Source of the DNA: Ursus arctos
Lineage: Eukaryota > Chordata > Mammalia > Carnivora > Ursidae
DNA length: 64,000 nt
Direction: 5' to 3'
NCBI RefSeq assembly: GCF_023065955.2
Contig: NW_026623089.1
Location: 36,734,767 to 36,798,766 of the forward strand
Position numbers and translations under genes: made by a program. Positions 11,886 to 22,837 of this stretch are shown in pieces. The notes beneath the pieces are model-generated. The model saw nothing but the letters and a program-made list of their open reading frames with translations, had not been told where the DNA came from and made no database searches. Position 1 is the stretch's first letter. Each line of letters opens with the position of its first letter.

Positions 11886-12254
11886 AGTCAGATATATTTT
11901 TAGTTGCCATGTTTCCAGGACCCAAGAGCAGTGTTGGGTGAAATAGGTGCCTAGGTTCCACTCTCAGGGAACAACAGGTCATCACCATAGCCCAGGTGAA
12001 CTGGCCTGTGTTGACTTGTCTTCTCAGCTTGCAGCTCTGTGCTGTGGAAAATTATTTTCTTTCTTTTTCTCCTTTGGGCATTAATAAGAAATTCAAATGT
12101 TGTATTGTTTGCTAGATAGGCAGCATTTTCCTTTTTTTCCTCGAAGGGGAAATATCTCAGTATTCAGACATTCTGCCAGTATTTGTGGTCCACGAATACT
12201 GAACATATTTAGAGGCTGTTATCTTGATGCCTGCTAAGATAGAGAGTAACAGTG

Positions 12255-12475
12255 GTAATAAGCATAATGGTAAGGACAGTAATTAGCAATGATACAGTAC
12301 TTGGATGTGTCAGACACCCTTCAGAGCATTTTATTTTTACCAACTCATTTAATTCTCATAACAGTTGTTAGTAACAATTGTTACTTTCATTTTACAGATG
12401 AGGAGACTATGGCATAGAGAGGTTGAAAAGCTCTCTGAGGGTACACAGCCAGCAAGTAGAATCAGATTATTCAAC
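12255..12475 (-). repeat. MIR SINE
   Basis: Antisense MIR wording: 'aactcatttaattctcata', 'cattttacagatgaggaga', 'gagaggttgaaaagctctc', 'ggtacacagccagcaagt'. Nearly the full core and 3' region are present. Confidence 0.85.
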
Positions 12476-12729
12476 TCTTGCTACTGTGAAGAACACTGTG
12501 TGTGTGTGATGTGCATATACTGAGAGCATTTACTCACACACATGATATAATGACAGAACTTGGATTAGGAAATTGAGCTAAGAAGAAATTCATTGGCCAA
12601 CAATTATTTTTGAATGGGCATCACAGCTGGGATTGGCTCTCTGATACCTGGAAGTACCGTGTGTGACTTGGGGTCGATCCATAGCTGGGTCTAGTGATAC
12701 TGGATGTTTTTATTTTTAGAAGCTTAGCT

Positions 12730-12978
12730 TTTATTTCCCTTTTTCTTTTTCTTTTTCTTTTCTTTCTTTTTTTTTTTTTTAAAGATTTTATTTATTTATT
12801 TGACAGAGACAGCCAGCGAGAGAGGGAACACAAGCAGGGGGAGTGGGAGAGGAAGAAGCAGGCTCCTAGCGGAGAAGCCTGATGTGGGACTCGATCCCAG
12901 AACGCCGGGATCACGCCCTGAGCCGAAGGCAGACGCTTAACGACTACGCCACCCAGGCACCCTTTATTTCCCTTTTTC
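12730..12978 (-). mobile_element. Can-SINE with 16-bp TSD
   Basis: Body 12746-12962 carries a long pyrimidine tail, 'gacagagacagccagcgag' and a head ending 'cacccaggcaccc'. TTTATTTCCCTTTTTC is present at 12730-12745 and 12963-12978. The element belongs to the recent arctoid form. Confidence 0.95.
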
Positions 12979-14241
12979 CTTGAGACAAATTTTAGTGGTT
13001 ATTCCTAGGAGAATTTATAATGAATGGAATTTGGGAGATATTATTAATAATAACAAAATTATCATCCCATTAGGATTATTCAGAAAGCAACAAATTATAT
13101 ACCCCCTTTCCAAACTGGAGCCCTCTGTGTGTGTTTGAGCTGCAGTCATGGCGGGATTGCCTGAGTGACTAAATGACCCTGCCGCTGCCTGGGGCACAGT
13201 GGATATTTTACAACTAGTCTTTTCCCTCATGGACTCTAAACATATAGAAGATGTAAGACACAACTTTTAGCTACTAGGTATAATTTTGTAATGGATTTCT
13301 AGAATGCGTTTTCTTGAAAAATTCCTACGTTGCTACCAAACCAAGTCTTTAAGAGGCTAATCAAAGACATGTGAAGGGCCTGAGTTGACGAGGTAATAGA
13401 CAGTATGGATTTATTGGTTTAATCCTTTTCCAATCTCCAGCTAGTTCACAGTCCTGTGTGAAGAAGATAGAAAGCTAAAAACCATATTTCTCAGTCACCG
13501 TAGTATTTGGGATTCCAGATGGGCTGTTTGGTCCACCAATTGGATGCACTCATGTGAGACTTCAATTTGGAATTGAGATGAGGGGCAAGAAAGGTATGGC
13601 TCGGGGGATCCTTTTGCTCCTGATGTTGACTGAAGCAGAGGAAGCATGTTTTGGAGCCAGCAACTCGTAACAGCCAAATCATGTTCTAAAATCACTACAA
13701 GCAACCAGCTAGATAATTAGGCTTATTTGTTTCAGGAATTGCTTTTTTAATTTCACTTTTTTTTAAAGTATATAAAACATGTTCCCATAATCAAAACTGT
13801 AACTGGGTGTATTCCGAGAAATCTAGTTTCCATTCCTATCCTCTCTACCTCATTTCTCCTTCCCTCTTTATGTAACACATTTAAAAAATTAGTTCTTGGT
13901 TTGTTTTTTCAGTATTTCATTTTGTAGCTATGAGAAGATAATTTATGTCTGTATTTCCCTCTATTTCTTTTATAAGAAGTAGATTTTATATTTACTGTTA
14001 TACTCCTTTCTCTTTTCCCCATTTCTTGGGACTGGTTCACATCAGGATATGGCATAGAGAGGTTGTTCTCACTCTCCTGTCTCATTGCTCTGCCCGCTAC
14101 CCCCAGTACAAGGGGCAGTGGAGGAACCTCTATTCCCCATTCAGTGAGATACTGGCTCTGGGGTGGAGCTGCATATATATGAAATCAGATATCCATCAAT
14201 TCTTCCTTAATTGAATATTTTCTTTTTAAAAAATATCTTCT
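12979..14241. other. unassigned AT-rich sequence, possibly old LINE debris
   Basis: No exon recognised. Text from about 13740 to 14200 ('gtatataaaacatgttccc', 'catcaattcttccttaattg') has the flavour of degenerate antisense L1 but cannot be placed. Frames at 13491-13704 overlap each other on one strand and show no known domain. Confidence 0.35.
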
Positions 14242-14463
14242 AAAATCAGAAATGAGGGGCGCCTGGGTGGCGCAGTCGTTAAGTGTCTGCCTTCGGCTCA
14301 GGGCGTGATCCCAGCGTTCTGGGATTGAGCCCCACATCAGGCTCCTCCGCTAGGAGCCTGCTTCTTCCTCTCCCACTCTCCCTGCTTGTGTTCCCTCTCT
14401 CGCTTGCTGTCTCTGTCAAATAAATAAATAAAATCTTAAAAAAAAAATAAAAAATCAGAAATG
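14242..14463 (+). mobile_element. well-preserved Can-SINE with 13-bp TSD
   Basis: Body 14255-14450. The head GGGGCGCCTGGGTGGCGCAG carries the A-box region of the ancestral tRNA-Lys. 'gggattgagccccacatc' occupies the B-box region. CT-rich domain, then AAATAAATAAAATCTTAAA tail. AAAATCAGAAATG is at 14242-14254 and 14451-14463. Such heads could in principle act as an internal RNA polymerase III promoter. Confidence 0.96.
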
Positions 14464-14493
14464 GGTGCCAGATTTTGTCAAATGGACACAGAA

Positions 14494-16020
14494 ACCATGC
14501 CTGTTATTTTTATATATTTATTTTTAAATTAAAATTCAATTAATTAACATATAATGTATTTTTGGTTTCAGAGGTAGAGGTCAGTGATTCATCAGTCTTA
14601 TATAGTACCCAGTGCTCATTACAACATATACCGTTCTTAATGTCCATCACCCAGTTATCCCATCCCCCCACCTCCCTCCCCTTCAGCAAACCTCAGTTTG
14701 TTTCCTATGATTAAGAGTCTCTTATGGTATGTTCTCCCTCTCTGATTTTGTCTTGTTTTACTTATTCCTCTCTTCCCCTATGATCCTCTGTTTTGTTTCT
14801 TAAATTCCTCATATGAGTGAGATCATATGATAACTGTCTTTCTCTGATTGACTTATTTCATTTAGCACAATACCATCTAGTTCCATCCACATCTTGCAAA
14901 TGGCAAGATTTTATTTTTTTGATGGCTGAGTCGTATTTCATTGTATATACATATACACACCACATCTTCTTTATTATTCATTTGTTGATGGACTTCTGGG
15001 CTCTTCCCACAGTTTGGCTATTGTGGACATTGCTGCTATAAACATTGGGGTGCAGGTGCCTCTTCAGGTCACTACATCTGTATCTTTGGGGTAAATACAC
15101 AGTAGTGTGATTACTGGGTTGTACGGTAGCTCTATTTTCAACTTTTCGAGGAAACTTCATGCTGTTTTCCAGAGTGGCTGCACCAGTTTGCATTCCCATC
15201 AACAGAGTAGGAGAGTTCCCCTTTCTCTGCATCCTTGCCAACATCTGTTGTTTCCTGAGTGGTGAATTTTAGCCATTCTGACCGGTGTGAGGTGGGATCT
15301 CATTGTGGTTTTGATTTGTACTTTCCTGATGCCGAGTTATGTTGAGCATTTTTTCATGTGTCTGTTGACCATTTGTATGTCTTCTTTGGAGAAATGTCTA
15401 TGTCTTCTGCCCATTTCTTGATTGGATTATTTGTTCTTTGGGTGTTGGATTTGATAAGTTTTTTGTAGATTTTATATACTAGCCCTTTATCTGATATGTC
15501 ATTTGTAAATATCTTTTTCCATTCTGTTGGCTGTCTTTTGGTTTTGTTGACTGTTTCCTTTGCCATGCAAAAGCTTTTTATCTTTTTTTTTTTTAAGATT
15601 TTATTTATTTATGTGACAGAGAGACAGCCAGCGAGAGAGGGAACACAGCAGGGGAGAGGGAGAAGGAGCAGGCTCCCAGCCGAGGAGCCCAATGTGGGAC
15701 TCGATCCCGGAACGCCAGGATCACGCCCTGAGCTGAAGGCAGACGCTTATCGACTGCGCTACCCAGGCGCCCCAGCTTTTTATCTTGATAAAATCCCAAT
15801 AGTTCATTTTTGCCTCTGCTTCCCTTGCCTTTGGAGAAGTGTCTAGCAAGAAGTTGCTGTGGCCGAGGTTGAAGAGGTTGCTCCCTGTGTTTTCCTCTAG
15901 AATTTTAATGGATTCCTGTCTCACATTTAGGTCTTTCATACATTCCGAGTCTATTTTTGTGTATGGTGTAAGGAAATGGTCCAGTTTCATTCTTCTGCAT
16001 GTGACCATACCTGATATTTT
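14494..16020 (-). mobile_element. 5'-truncated carnivore L1 with TSD, interrupted by a SINE
   Basis: L1 body is about 14511-16003. Antisense 3' UTR comes first ('agtgattcatcagtcttat', 'cctatgattaagagtctct'). ORF2 C-terminus follows in antisense ('aaacattggggtgcagg', 'gtgtgaggtgggatctca', 'tgtcttttggttttgttga'). It stops where the protein would read a KRMKLDHFLTPYTK-like segment, so about 1.3 kb of the 3' end is present. Flanks ACCATGCCTGTTATTTT (14494-14510) and ACCATACCTGATATTTT (16004-16020) form a 17-bp duplication with two changes. No intact ORF. Confidence 0.92.
15572..15786 (-). mobile_element. Can-SINE nested in the L1, 13-bp TSD
   Basis: Body 15585-15773, with poly(T), 'gacagagagacagccagcg' and a head ending 'tacccaggcgcccc'. 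AGCTTTTTATCTT is duplicated at 15572-15584 and 15774-15786. It splits the L1 ORF2 text exactly, so it arrived after that L1. Confidence 0.96.
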
Positions 16021-16609
16021 AATAAAGATAATTTAACATAAATAATTGTTAACTAATAGAAAAGACAAAAGGACTACTAACGCACCCGGGAGGTAGCAGA
16101 AACTGCAGGAAGTAGCTACCACACCTAGGGCTGGGGGAACACCGGGAAGAGGTGGGACCCCATGGAATTCAGACCTCTGAGGAGTCCACTGATTGGCTGG
16201 TGCCAGAACCTGAGCTCAGAGGAGGGGCTCTGAGGAGCTGGACCCACACCTCTGGGAAGGGGGCCCTGGCAGGCTGGAGGAGCAAGCTCTGGAAAAACAG
16301 CAAACTGAATTCAAAAGCTGCTGCTAGAAAAACCCCACTAGCTGTGAGGTGAAGAAACAAGATTGGGATGTTATGGGCAGGAAGATAGGGCAGGCAGAAA
16401 GGAGCAAACCTCTGCCTCCCATCCTTCAGCCTTGCACTCTCCCTCCAGCGCCCCCTACTGGCAGAGCCTAAAGCGAGAAGAGCTGGTCAAGCAGGAACAG
16501 GGTTTGTAGGGTCCCACCATAGGGTGGAGACATGGAAACTGGCACAACACCTGTAGAGATGATGTGAATTCTTTGCTTGTAGATGTGGATATCATGAATT
16601 ACATATTAA
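16021..16609. other. unassigned GC-richer sequence
   Basis: Contains 'ccctccagcgccccctact' and 'ctggcagagcctaaagcg', which resemble wording common in old interspersed repeats, but I cannot name a family. The frames at 16152-16352 (+) and 16169-16360 (-) mirror each other and show no domain. Confidence 0.35.
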
Positions 16610-16838
16610 CATAATCAAGCTTTCTTTTCTTTTTTTTTTTTTTTAAAGATTTTATTTATTTGACAGAGATAGAAGAGACAGCCAGCAAGAGAGCAGGGGG
16701 AGTGGGAGAGGAGGAAGCAGGCTCATAGCAGAGGAGCCTGATGTGGGGCTCGATCCCATAACGCCGGGATCACGCCCTGAGCCGAAGGCAGACGCTTAAC
16801 CGCTGTGCCACCCAGGCGCCCCCATAATCAAGCTTTCT
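16610..16838 (-). mobile_element. Can-SINE with 16-bp TSD
   Basis: Body 16626-16822. CATAATCAAGCTTTCT is exactly duplicated at 16610-16625 and 16823-16838. Recent arctoid form, with a head ending 'cacccaggcgcccc'. Confidence 0.96.
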
Positions 16839-16886
16839 AATACTGATTTCTTTCCTGGAGTGAATCCCATTTGCCCCGTTGGCGTT

Positions 16887-17062
16887 TCCTTCCTCCCTCC
16901 CTCCCTTCCTTCCTTGCCTTCTTTTCTCCCTTCCCTCCTTCCCTCCCTTTCTCCCTTACCCCTTCCTCCCTTCTTTCTTTCCCTTCCTTCTTTCTTTCCC
17001 TTCCTTCTTTTCCTTCCTTCCTTCCTTCCTTCCTTCCTTCCTTCCTTCCCTCTTTCTTTCTT
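16887..17062. repeat. polypyrimidine (CCTT/CTTT)n tract
   Basis: About 175 bases of almost pure C and T on the plus strand, including an uninterrupted (CCTT)n run at about 17010-17047. It abuts the 3' end of a minus-strand SINE and probably grew from that element's poly(A) tail. Several pseudo-ORFs on both strands arise only from this low-complexity text. Confidence 0.95.
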
Positions 17063-17232
17063 AAAATTAATTTATTAATTTGAGAGAGAGAGAGAGCACG
17101 TGAGAGAGTGAGTGTGGGGGTGGGGGGTAGGAGCAGAGGGAGAGAGAATCTCATGCAGACTCCCTGCTGAGATCATGACCTGAGCCAAAAATCAAGTGTC
17201 ATTACCTAACGGACTGAGCTACCCAGGGGCCC
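17063..17232 (-). mobile_element. older Can-SINE fragment
   Basis: 'aatttattaatttgagagag', 'agagaatctcatgcagact', 'ctgagatcatgacctgagcc' and a head ending 'ctacccaggggccct'. The part between 'ctccctgctga' and 'gatcatgacc' is shortened. Confidence 0.88.
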
Positions 17233-17239
17233 TGATATT

Positions 17240-18600
17240 TTCTTAATATACAGTTTGCTCATATTTTATTTAAGATTTTTTAAATCAGCATTTATAAGTC
17301 AAATTGATTTATACTTTTCTTTTTAGGGAAATATTTATCAGGTATTGCTATCTATGTTAAATTTGCTTCATAAAAAGCATTTGGAAATTATAATTTTCCC
17401 CCATGTTCTGTTATAGTTAAAGTAGCATGGGGATTATTTGACTATACAGGATTGCTAAATTCCCCAGTGGAACCATCTAGGGCTGGTGTATTATTTGGTG
17501 AGAACAGCAGATTTTTTCCATAACTTTCATAGTAATTGATCTCTTCAAATTTTTCATCTCTTAAGGTTTGGATTTGGTAAATTACATTTTCCTAAAAATT
17601 ACTTATTTTATCTAGGTTGTCAAATTTATTTGCATAAAGTTAGCAAGGTATTATTTTAAGATGTTAAAAAAATTCTCTTATTTCAATGGCAATGTCCCCT
17701 TTGTCTCATTTTGTTTGTATATTTGTGCTTTTTTCTTGCTAGTGTTTCTTCACTTTGTGATTTTTTTTTCCCTAAAGCAATAGCTTGTTGATGTGTTTAT
17801 GACATCGTGATGTTTTTATAACTTTGTAGCTTTCTAACTTGGTGTCTGATTTTTCTCCTTATTAATCTACTTATGTTGAATTATACTAGTTTTTTTTCCT
17901 ATTTATTTTTATTGCTATAGATATTTAATACTAAGATTTTTTTCCTCTGACTGTATCTTATCTGTGTTCTATAGTCTCCAGCACGTGTCTGCATATTTCT
18001 CCTTTCATCTCCTAGAACATCTGCTTGGCAAACTTGATGTGTTATCAGGTGCATAGATATTAATAACTACTATGTTTTCATTATGAATTATAGCCTTTAG
18101 CATTAAAAAGTATTTTTCTTTGTCCTGTTTATTGCTTTTTGGCTAGAATTCTACTTTGTCTGATAGCAAGATATGCCTAGTATGAATTCTCTTATCCTTT
18201 AACTTTTATCCTTTCTGAATGTCTTTGTTACTTGTCTTTCTTTTTTAGAGCACGGAGTTGGGTTTTGCTTTGTTAGTCAACTTGATAAACCTTTTCTTTT
18301 AATAGCTAAGGTAAGCCCTTTCTATTTATTGATATGAATGATGTGTTCAATCTCAGTTTGACCATGCCACGTTAAACTTGCTCTTTTATTGGGTATTGAC
18401 TTTTATATTCAGGAAGATTTGCGTGTGTGTGTGTGCATTCTATTAATTACCTCTATGCCAATGACTTCTGTAATAAAAACCTTAGTCATCTTTTTCTTTA
18501 GATACTATCTGTTGGTGTATTATTTTGAGCGATATAGAAATGATAAAAACCACTTCTCCTCCCTCCCTTTTCCTAAGCTTTGAATTTTAGACACCCATTT
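17240..18600 (-). repeat. ancient L1M-type fragment (ORF2 to 5' region)
   Basis: Degenerate antisense L1 text: 'aggttgtcaaatttatttgc', 'attctactttgtctgatagc', 'ttgtccttgttactt'-like stretches and 'gggttttgctttgttag'. The later parallel segment at 21460-21960 carries the same L1 motifs. This is therefore a separate L1M copy, or a duplicated part, next to the one that starts near 18740. Confidence 0.6.
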
Positions 18601-19036
18601 TATTTTATTATTGATCTTTGTACTCTTCAATTTACTTAAGCTTCTACTTGACTTGTCAGCCTCAGTGGCGTCTTTTACCTTCAGTTAACACTAAGGGGCA
18701 AGTGATGTACTTTCCAATTACTCTGTCTTACTTCCTCATCTACTCTTTGATGAAACGTTTGTTCAAAATTTTGCTCTTTTTTTAAAAATTGAGTTTTTTA
18801 CTTTCTTGTTATTGAGTTATATTTGAAAAAACTATTATTTGCAAATATTTTCTCCTAGTCTGTATTTAATCTTTTTATTCGCTTAATAATCTTTGTATTC
18901 TCTGCTTTCTTCGAAGAGGAGGAATTCTTAAGTTTGATGAGGTCAAATTCATCAATATTTTCCTTTATAGATCATGGTAAATCCTTGTCTAAATCAAGGT
19001 TACAAAGATTTTCTCCTGTGTTTCTTCTGGAAGTTT

Positions 19037-19285
19037 TATAGTTTTAGGTTTTATTTGTTTATTATAATTTAAAAATTAAAAAAATTACTTATTTATTTTA
19101 GAGAGAGAGAGCATGAGCAGGAGGGGCAGAGGGAGAGAGAGATATTCTCAAGCAGACTCCATGCTGAGTGTGGAGCTGGATGCTGGCTCCATCTCAGGAC
19201 CCTGAGATCATGACCTGAGCCTAAACCAAGAGTCAGATGTCCAACTGACTGTGCCTCCCAGGTGTCCTGATATAGTTTCAAGTTT
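19037..19285 (-). mobile_element. older Can-SINE in L1M, diverged TSD
   Basis: SINE text is about 19080-19270 ('acttatttattttagagag', 'gcagactccatgctgagtg', 'tgcctcccaggtgtcc'). Flanks TATAGTTTTAGGTTT (19037-19051) and TATAGTTTCAAGTTT (19271-19285) match at 13 of 15 bases. The L1M text resumes without a gap. Confidence 0.88.
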
Positions 19286-21297
19286 AAAATTTAAGTCTAT
19301 GATTCATTTTGAGTTACCCTTTGCATATGGTGCAAGGAATGGGACAGGCTATCAATATAATAATGATATGCATATGACTGTCTAATTGTTTCAGCCCTAT
19401 TTGCTGAAATAACTCTTTTATCCATTGTATTGTTGGGGCACGTTGGTTGAAAATCAATTGTCTATAGGTCAATTTCTCGTCTCTATTCTGATACACTGAT
19501 CTCTCCTTAGTGTCTTTACACCAAAACCATGCTCTCTTGAATATTATAACTTTATAATGAGTTGTGAATCAGGTCCTTTGTTTTCAAAGGTTTTTGGGCT
19601 ACTCTCTGTCCTTTGCATTTTCATAGGAGTAAAATTTTGATTTGGATAGTGTGCTGTATTTATAGATCAATTTGGGAAGAATTGATATCTTCACAATATG
19701 AAGTCTTCGGATTCATGTACCTGTTCAGTCTCTGTTTATTTCCATCTTCTGTAATTCCCTTCAGTGATGTTTTATAGTTTTCAGCGTGTAGGTCTTGTAT
19801 TTTTTTCATATATTCCTAAGTATTTCTTAATTTTATGCTATTGGTAATAGTTCTGTTTTTTAATTTCAAGTTCTGATTTTTCATTGCTGCTGCATAAACA
19901 TATGATTAATTTTTTTATTGATCTTGAATAGTGCAAACTGAATAAACTTTGTTATTAGTTCTGAGAATATCTTTGTAGATTCATAGGAAGTTTTGGTTGT
20001 ATGATCATGTTTTCTGTGAATACAGTTTTAATTCTTCCTTTACAATCTGGATGCCTTTTTTCCCTCTTCCTTAGCTTATTGGACTGAGTAGAATTTACCA
20101 GTGATAGATTTTACCAAACTTCTGGACCTGCAGTTTTATTTGTAGGAAGGTTTTTAACTACAAATTAAATTTCTTTATAAATATAAGGATATTTTTAAAG
20201 TTAACTATTTTTCTTGAGTTAGTTGTGGTAGTATGTGTCTTTCAAGGATATTGTCTATTTCATTGAAGTTGTCAAATTTATTGACATAAAATTGCTCACA
20301 ATATCTTTTTATTATTTCTTTAATATCTATAGAATCTGTAATGATACTACCTCTCTCATTCCTGTTATTGAGGATTTTTTATCTTCTACTTTTTCTCTTA
20401 GTTGTTATCTAGAATTCTGGAAATTTCATTGCTTTTCCCAAAAAACTAACTTTTGGTTTCTTTACATTTTCTTCATTGGTTTTCTGCTTTCTATTTTATT
20501 GATTTTTTTGTTCTGACCTTTATTATTGTCTTGATTTTGTTTACTTTAGGTTTTAATTTGTTCTTCCTTTTCTGCTTTTTAGAGGAAGAAGCTGAGAAAA
20601 TTGATTTGAAGTTTCTCTTCTTTTCTGATATAGGCGTTTATTGCTATAAATTACTGCCTACATACTACTTTAATGGCATCCCAGAAATTGTGGTATATTC
20701 TGTCTTCTTTGTCATTCAGTTTGACACACTTAAAATTTCTTTTAGTTTCTTTTTTGTCTCACTGGTTATTTAGAAAGTGTGTTATTTAGTTTTAAATATT
20801 GGAAAATTTTCCAGTGGCTTTTTGTTATTAATTTTTAATTTAATTCTTTCATGGCCAGAAGACATATTTGATGTAACTTGAAACCTTTTACATTTATTAA
20901 ATCTGTTTTATGGTCCAGACCATATATGGTCTTTAATGATGACTATTCCATGTGCACTTGAAATGAATGTGATTCTGCTGCTGTTGGATGGACTATTAAT
21001 GTCGATTAGGTAATGTTGGTTGGTAGTTTTATTCAGGTCTTCTGAATCCTTATGTCCTATGTCCTATCTCTTTGTTTCATTGGTTATTGAGAAAGAGAAG
21101 GATATTATAATTATTGATTATAATGGCCTCATATATTTTGAAACTCTAGGTACATAAATGTTTAGGATTGTTATGTCATCATGATGAATCGATGCTCTGA
21201 TTTATATGAAATGACTATCTCTAACTTTGGTGATAAACTTTGCACTGAAATGTACTTTACCTGATTTTAATAATAGGTAGTCCAACTTTCTTTATGT

Positions 21298-21450
21298 TTA
21301 CCAGTTTATTAAAGGATGTGATAAAGGATGCAAATCACCAGTCAGATGAAGAGATACATAGGGTGAGGTATGGGGAAAGGGCTTGCCCTCTCCAGACATA
21401 CCACTCTCCCCAATATCCATGTGTTCACCAACCTGGAAGCTCAGTCTAAC
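21298..21450 (-). repeat. LTR-like fragment inserted in L1M
   Basis: The L1M text breaks between 'gtccaactttctttatg' and 'gtctaactttcttttgatt'. The intervening text ('gatgaagagatacataggg', 'ggtatggggaaagggcttgc', 'catgtgttcaccaacctgg') is interspersed-repeat wording that I link to the family at 3215-3890. The name is not assigned. Confidence 0.45.
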
Positions 21451-21945
21451 TTTCTTTTGATTAGTGCTAGCATGTTGTTTTCCCCTCTTTTTCTGTTACT
21501 ACTTGTATAATTATTTTTGTTTCTATCTGTATCTTTATGTATTTTGAAGCTTTGTTATTAGGTGTACAAACACTTAGGATTTTTATATTCCTTAATGAAT
21601 TGATCCATTTATCACTTTGAAATGATTTTATTTCTGATAATATACTTTGCTTTGAAATCTATTTTGTTTAATATTAATATAGCCTCTTCAGCTTTCTTTT
21701 GGATCAGTGTTAGCATGGTGTATATTGTTATTTTTAACCTGTTTGTGTCTTCTTTCTGTAAAATGTGTATTTCTTGAGGGGTCTTGCTTTTTTGATTTAA
21801 TCTGACGATTTTGGCCTTCTAATTGGGTATGTAAACCACTGATATTTAGTGTTAGTGTTACAGTTACATTTAAATCTGTCATCTTTTTTGTTTTGTATTT
21901 GTCTCATCTGTTTTTGCCCCTCTTTTTTCTTTTTTCTCACTTCTT

Positions 21946-22175
21946 TGGATTACATGTTTTTTTTTTTTAAAAGATTTTATTTATTTATTTGACAGAGATA
22001 GAGACAGCCAGCGAGAGAGGGAACACAAGCAGGGGGAGTGGGAGAGGAAGAAGCAGGCTCTTCGCAGAGGAGCCTGATGTGGGGCTCGATCCCACAACGA
22101 TGGGATCACGCCCTGAGCCGAAGGCAGACGTTCAACCGCTGTGCCACCCAGGCGCTCCTGGATTACATGTTTTTT
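21946..22175 (-). mobile_element. Can-SINE with 17-bp TSD
   Basis: Body 21963-22158 with 'gacagagatagagacagcc' and a head ending 'cacccaggcgctcc'. TGGATTACATGTTTTTT is duplicated at 21946-21962 and 22159-22175. Its T-rich end could shift the boundary slightly. Confidence 0.95.
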
Positions 22176-22426
22176 ATAATAATATTATATCACTTCATGA
22201 ATAGTCTAAGAACCTCATAGTGGTATACTTCCATTTGTCTTCCTTTCTTGTGCTATTATTGTCAAACATTTTATATTTACATATGTTATATAATCCCTAC
22301 ACTACATTATTATTATATTTGTTTGAAGCATAAACATACTTATCTTTATCTTTCATAAAGATATATGATTTTCTACTCTTTAAAGATATTCAAAGAAAAA
22401 CAAAACGTCTTATATATTTTAAACAT

Positions 22427-22621
22427 TTTTTTAAAGATTTTATTTATTTATTTGACAGAGATAGAGACAGCCAGCGAGAGAGGGAACACAAGCAGGGGTA
22501 GTGGGACAGAAAGAAGCAGGCTTCCAACGGAGGAGCCTGATGTGGGGCTTGATCCCAGAACTCTGGGATCATGCCCTGAGCTGAAGGCAGATGCCTAACG
22601 ACTGAGCCACCCAGGCGCCCC
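22427..22621 (-). mobile_element. Can-SINE
   Basis: A poly(T) and 'aaagattttatttatttatt' tail, 'gacagagatagagacagcc', and a head ending 'cacccaggcgcccc'. No clear target-site duplication was found, unlike the neighbouring copy. Confidence 0.93.
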
Positions 22622-22837
22622 TACACATGTTGTAAACCAGTTTCAATGTTCTTCATACATTTGTACAGATCTATATTTCTATTTAGTATCATTTTACTTC
22701 TGATGAAGCAGTTCCTTTATCATTTTTGGTATTATGAATCTGCTGGTGATAAATGATTTCAACTTTTGCATGTGTGAAAGAATCTTTTTTGCCCTCAATT
22801 TTGAAACATGTTTTTGCAGGATATAGAATTCTAGGTT

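Noticed and set aside
14255..14330. tRNA-like head of a SINE as a tRNA gene
   Set aside because: The head has A- and B-box-like words, but it is followed by the SINE body and tail and repeats many times in the window. It is a retrotransposon, not a functional tRNA gene.
16885..17062. regularly spaced repeats as a CRISPR array
   Set aside because: Simple tandem low-complexity units with no unique spacers, in a mammalian genome.
16837..17154. Lys/Glu/Arg-rich and Pro/Ser/Leu-rich frames
   Set aside because: They are translations of the (CCTT)n tract and have no coding meaning.
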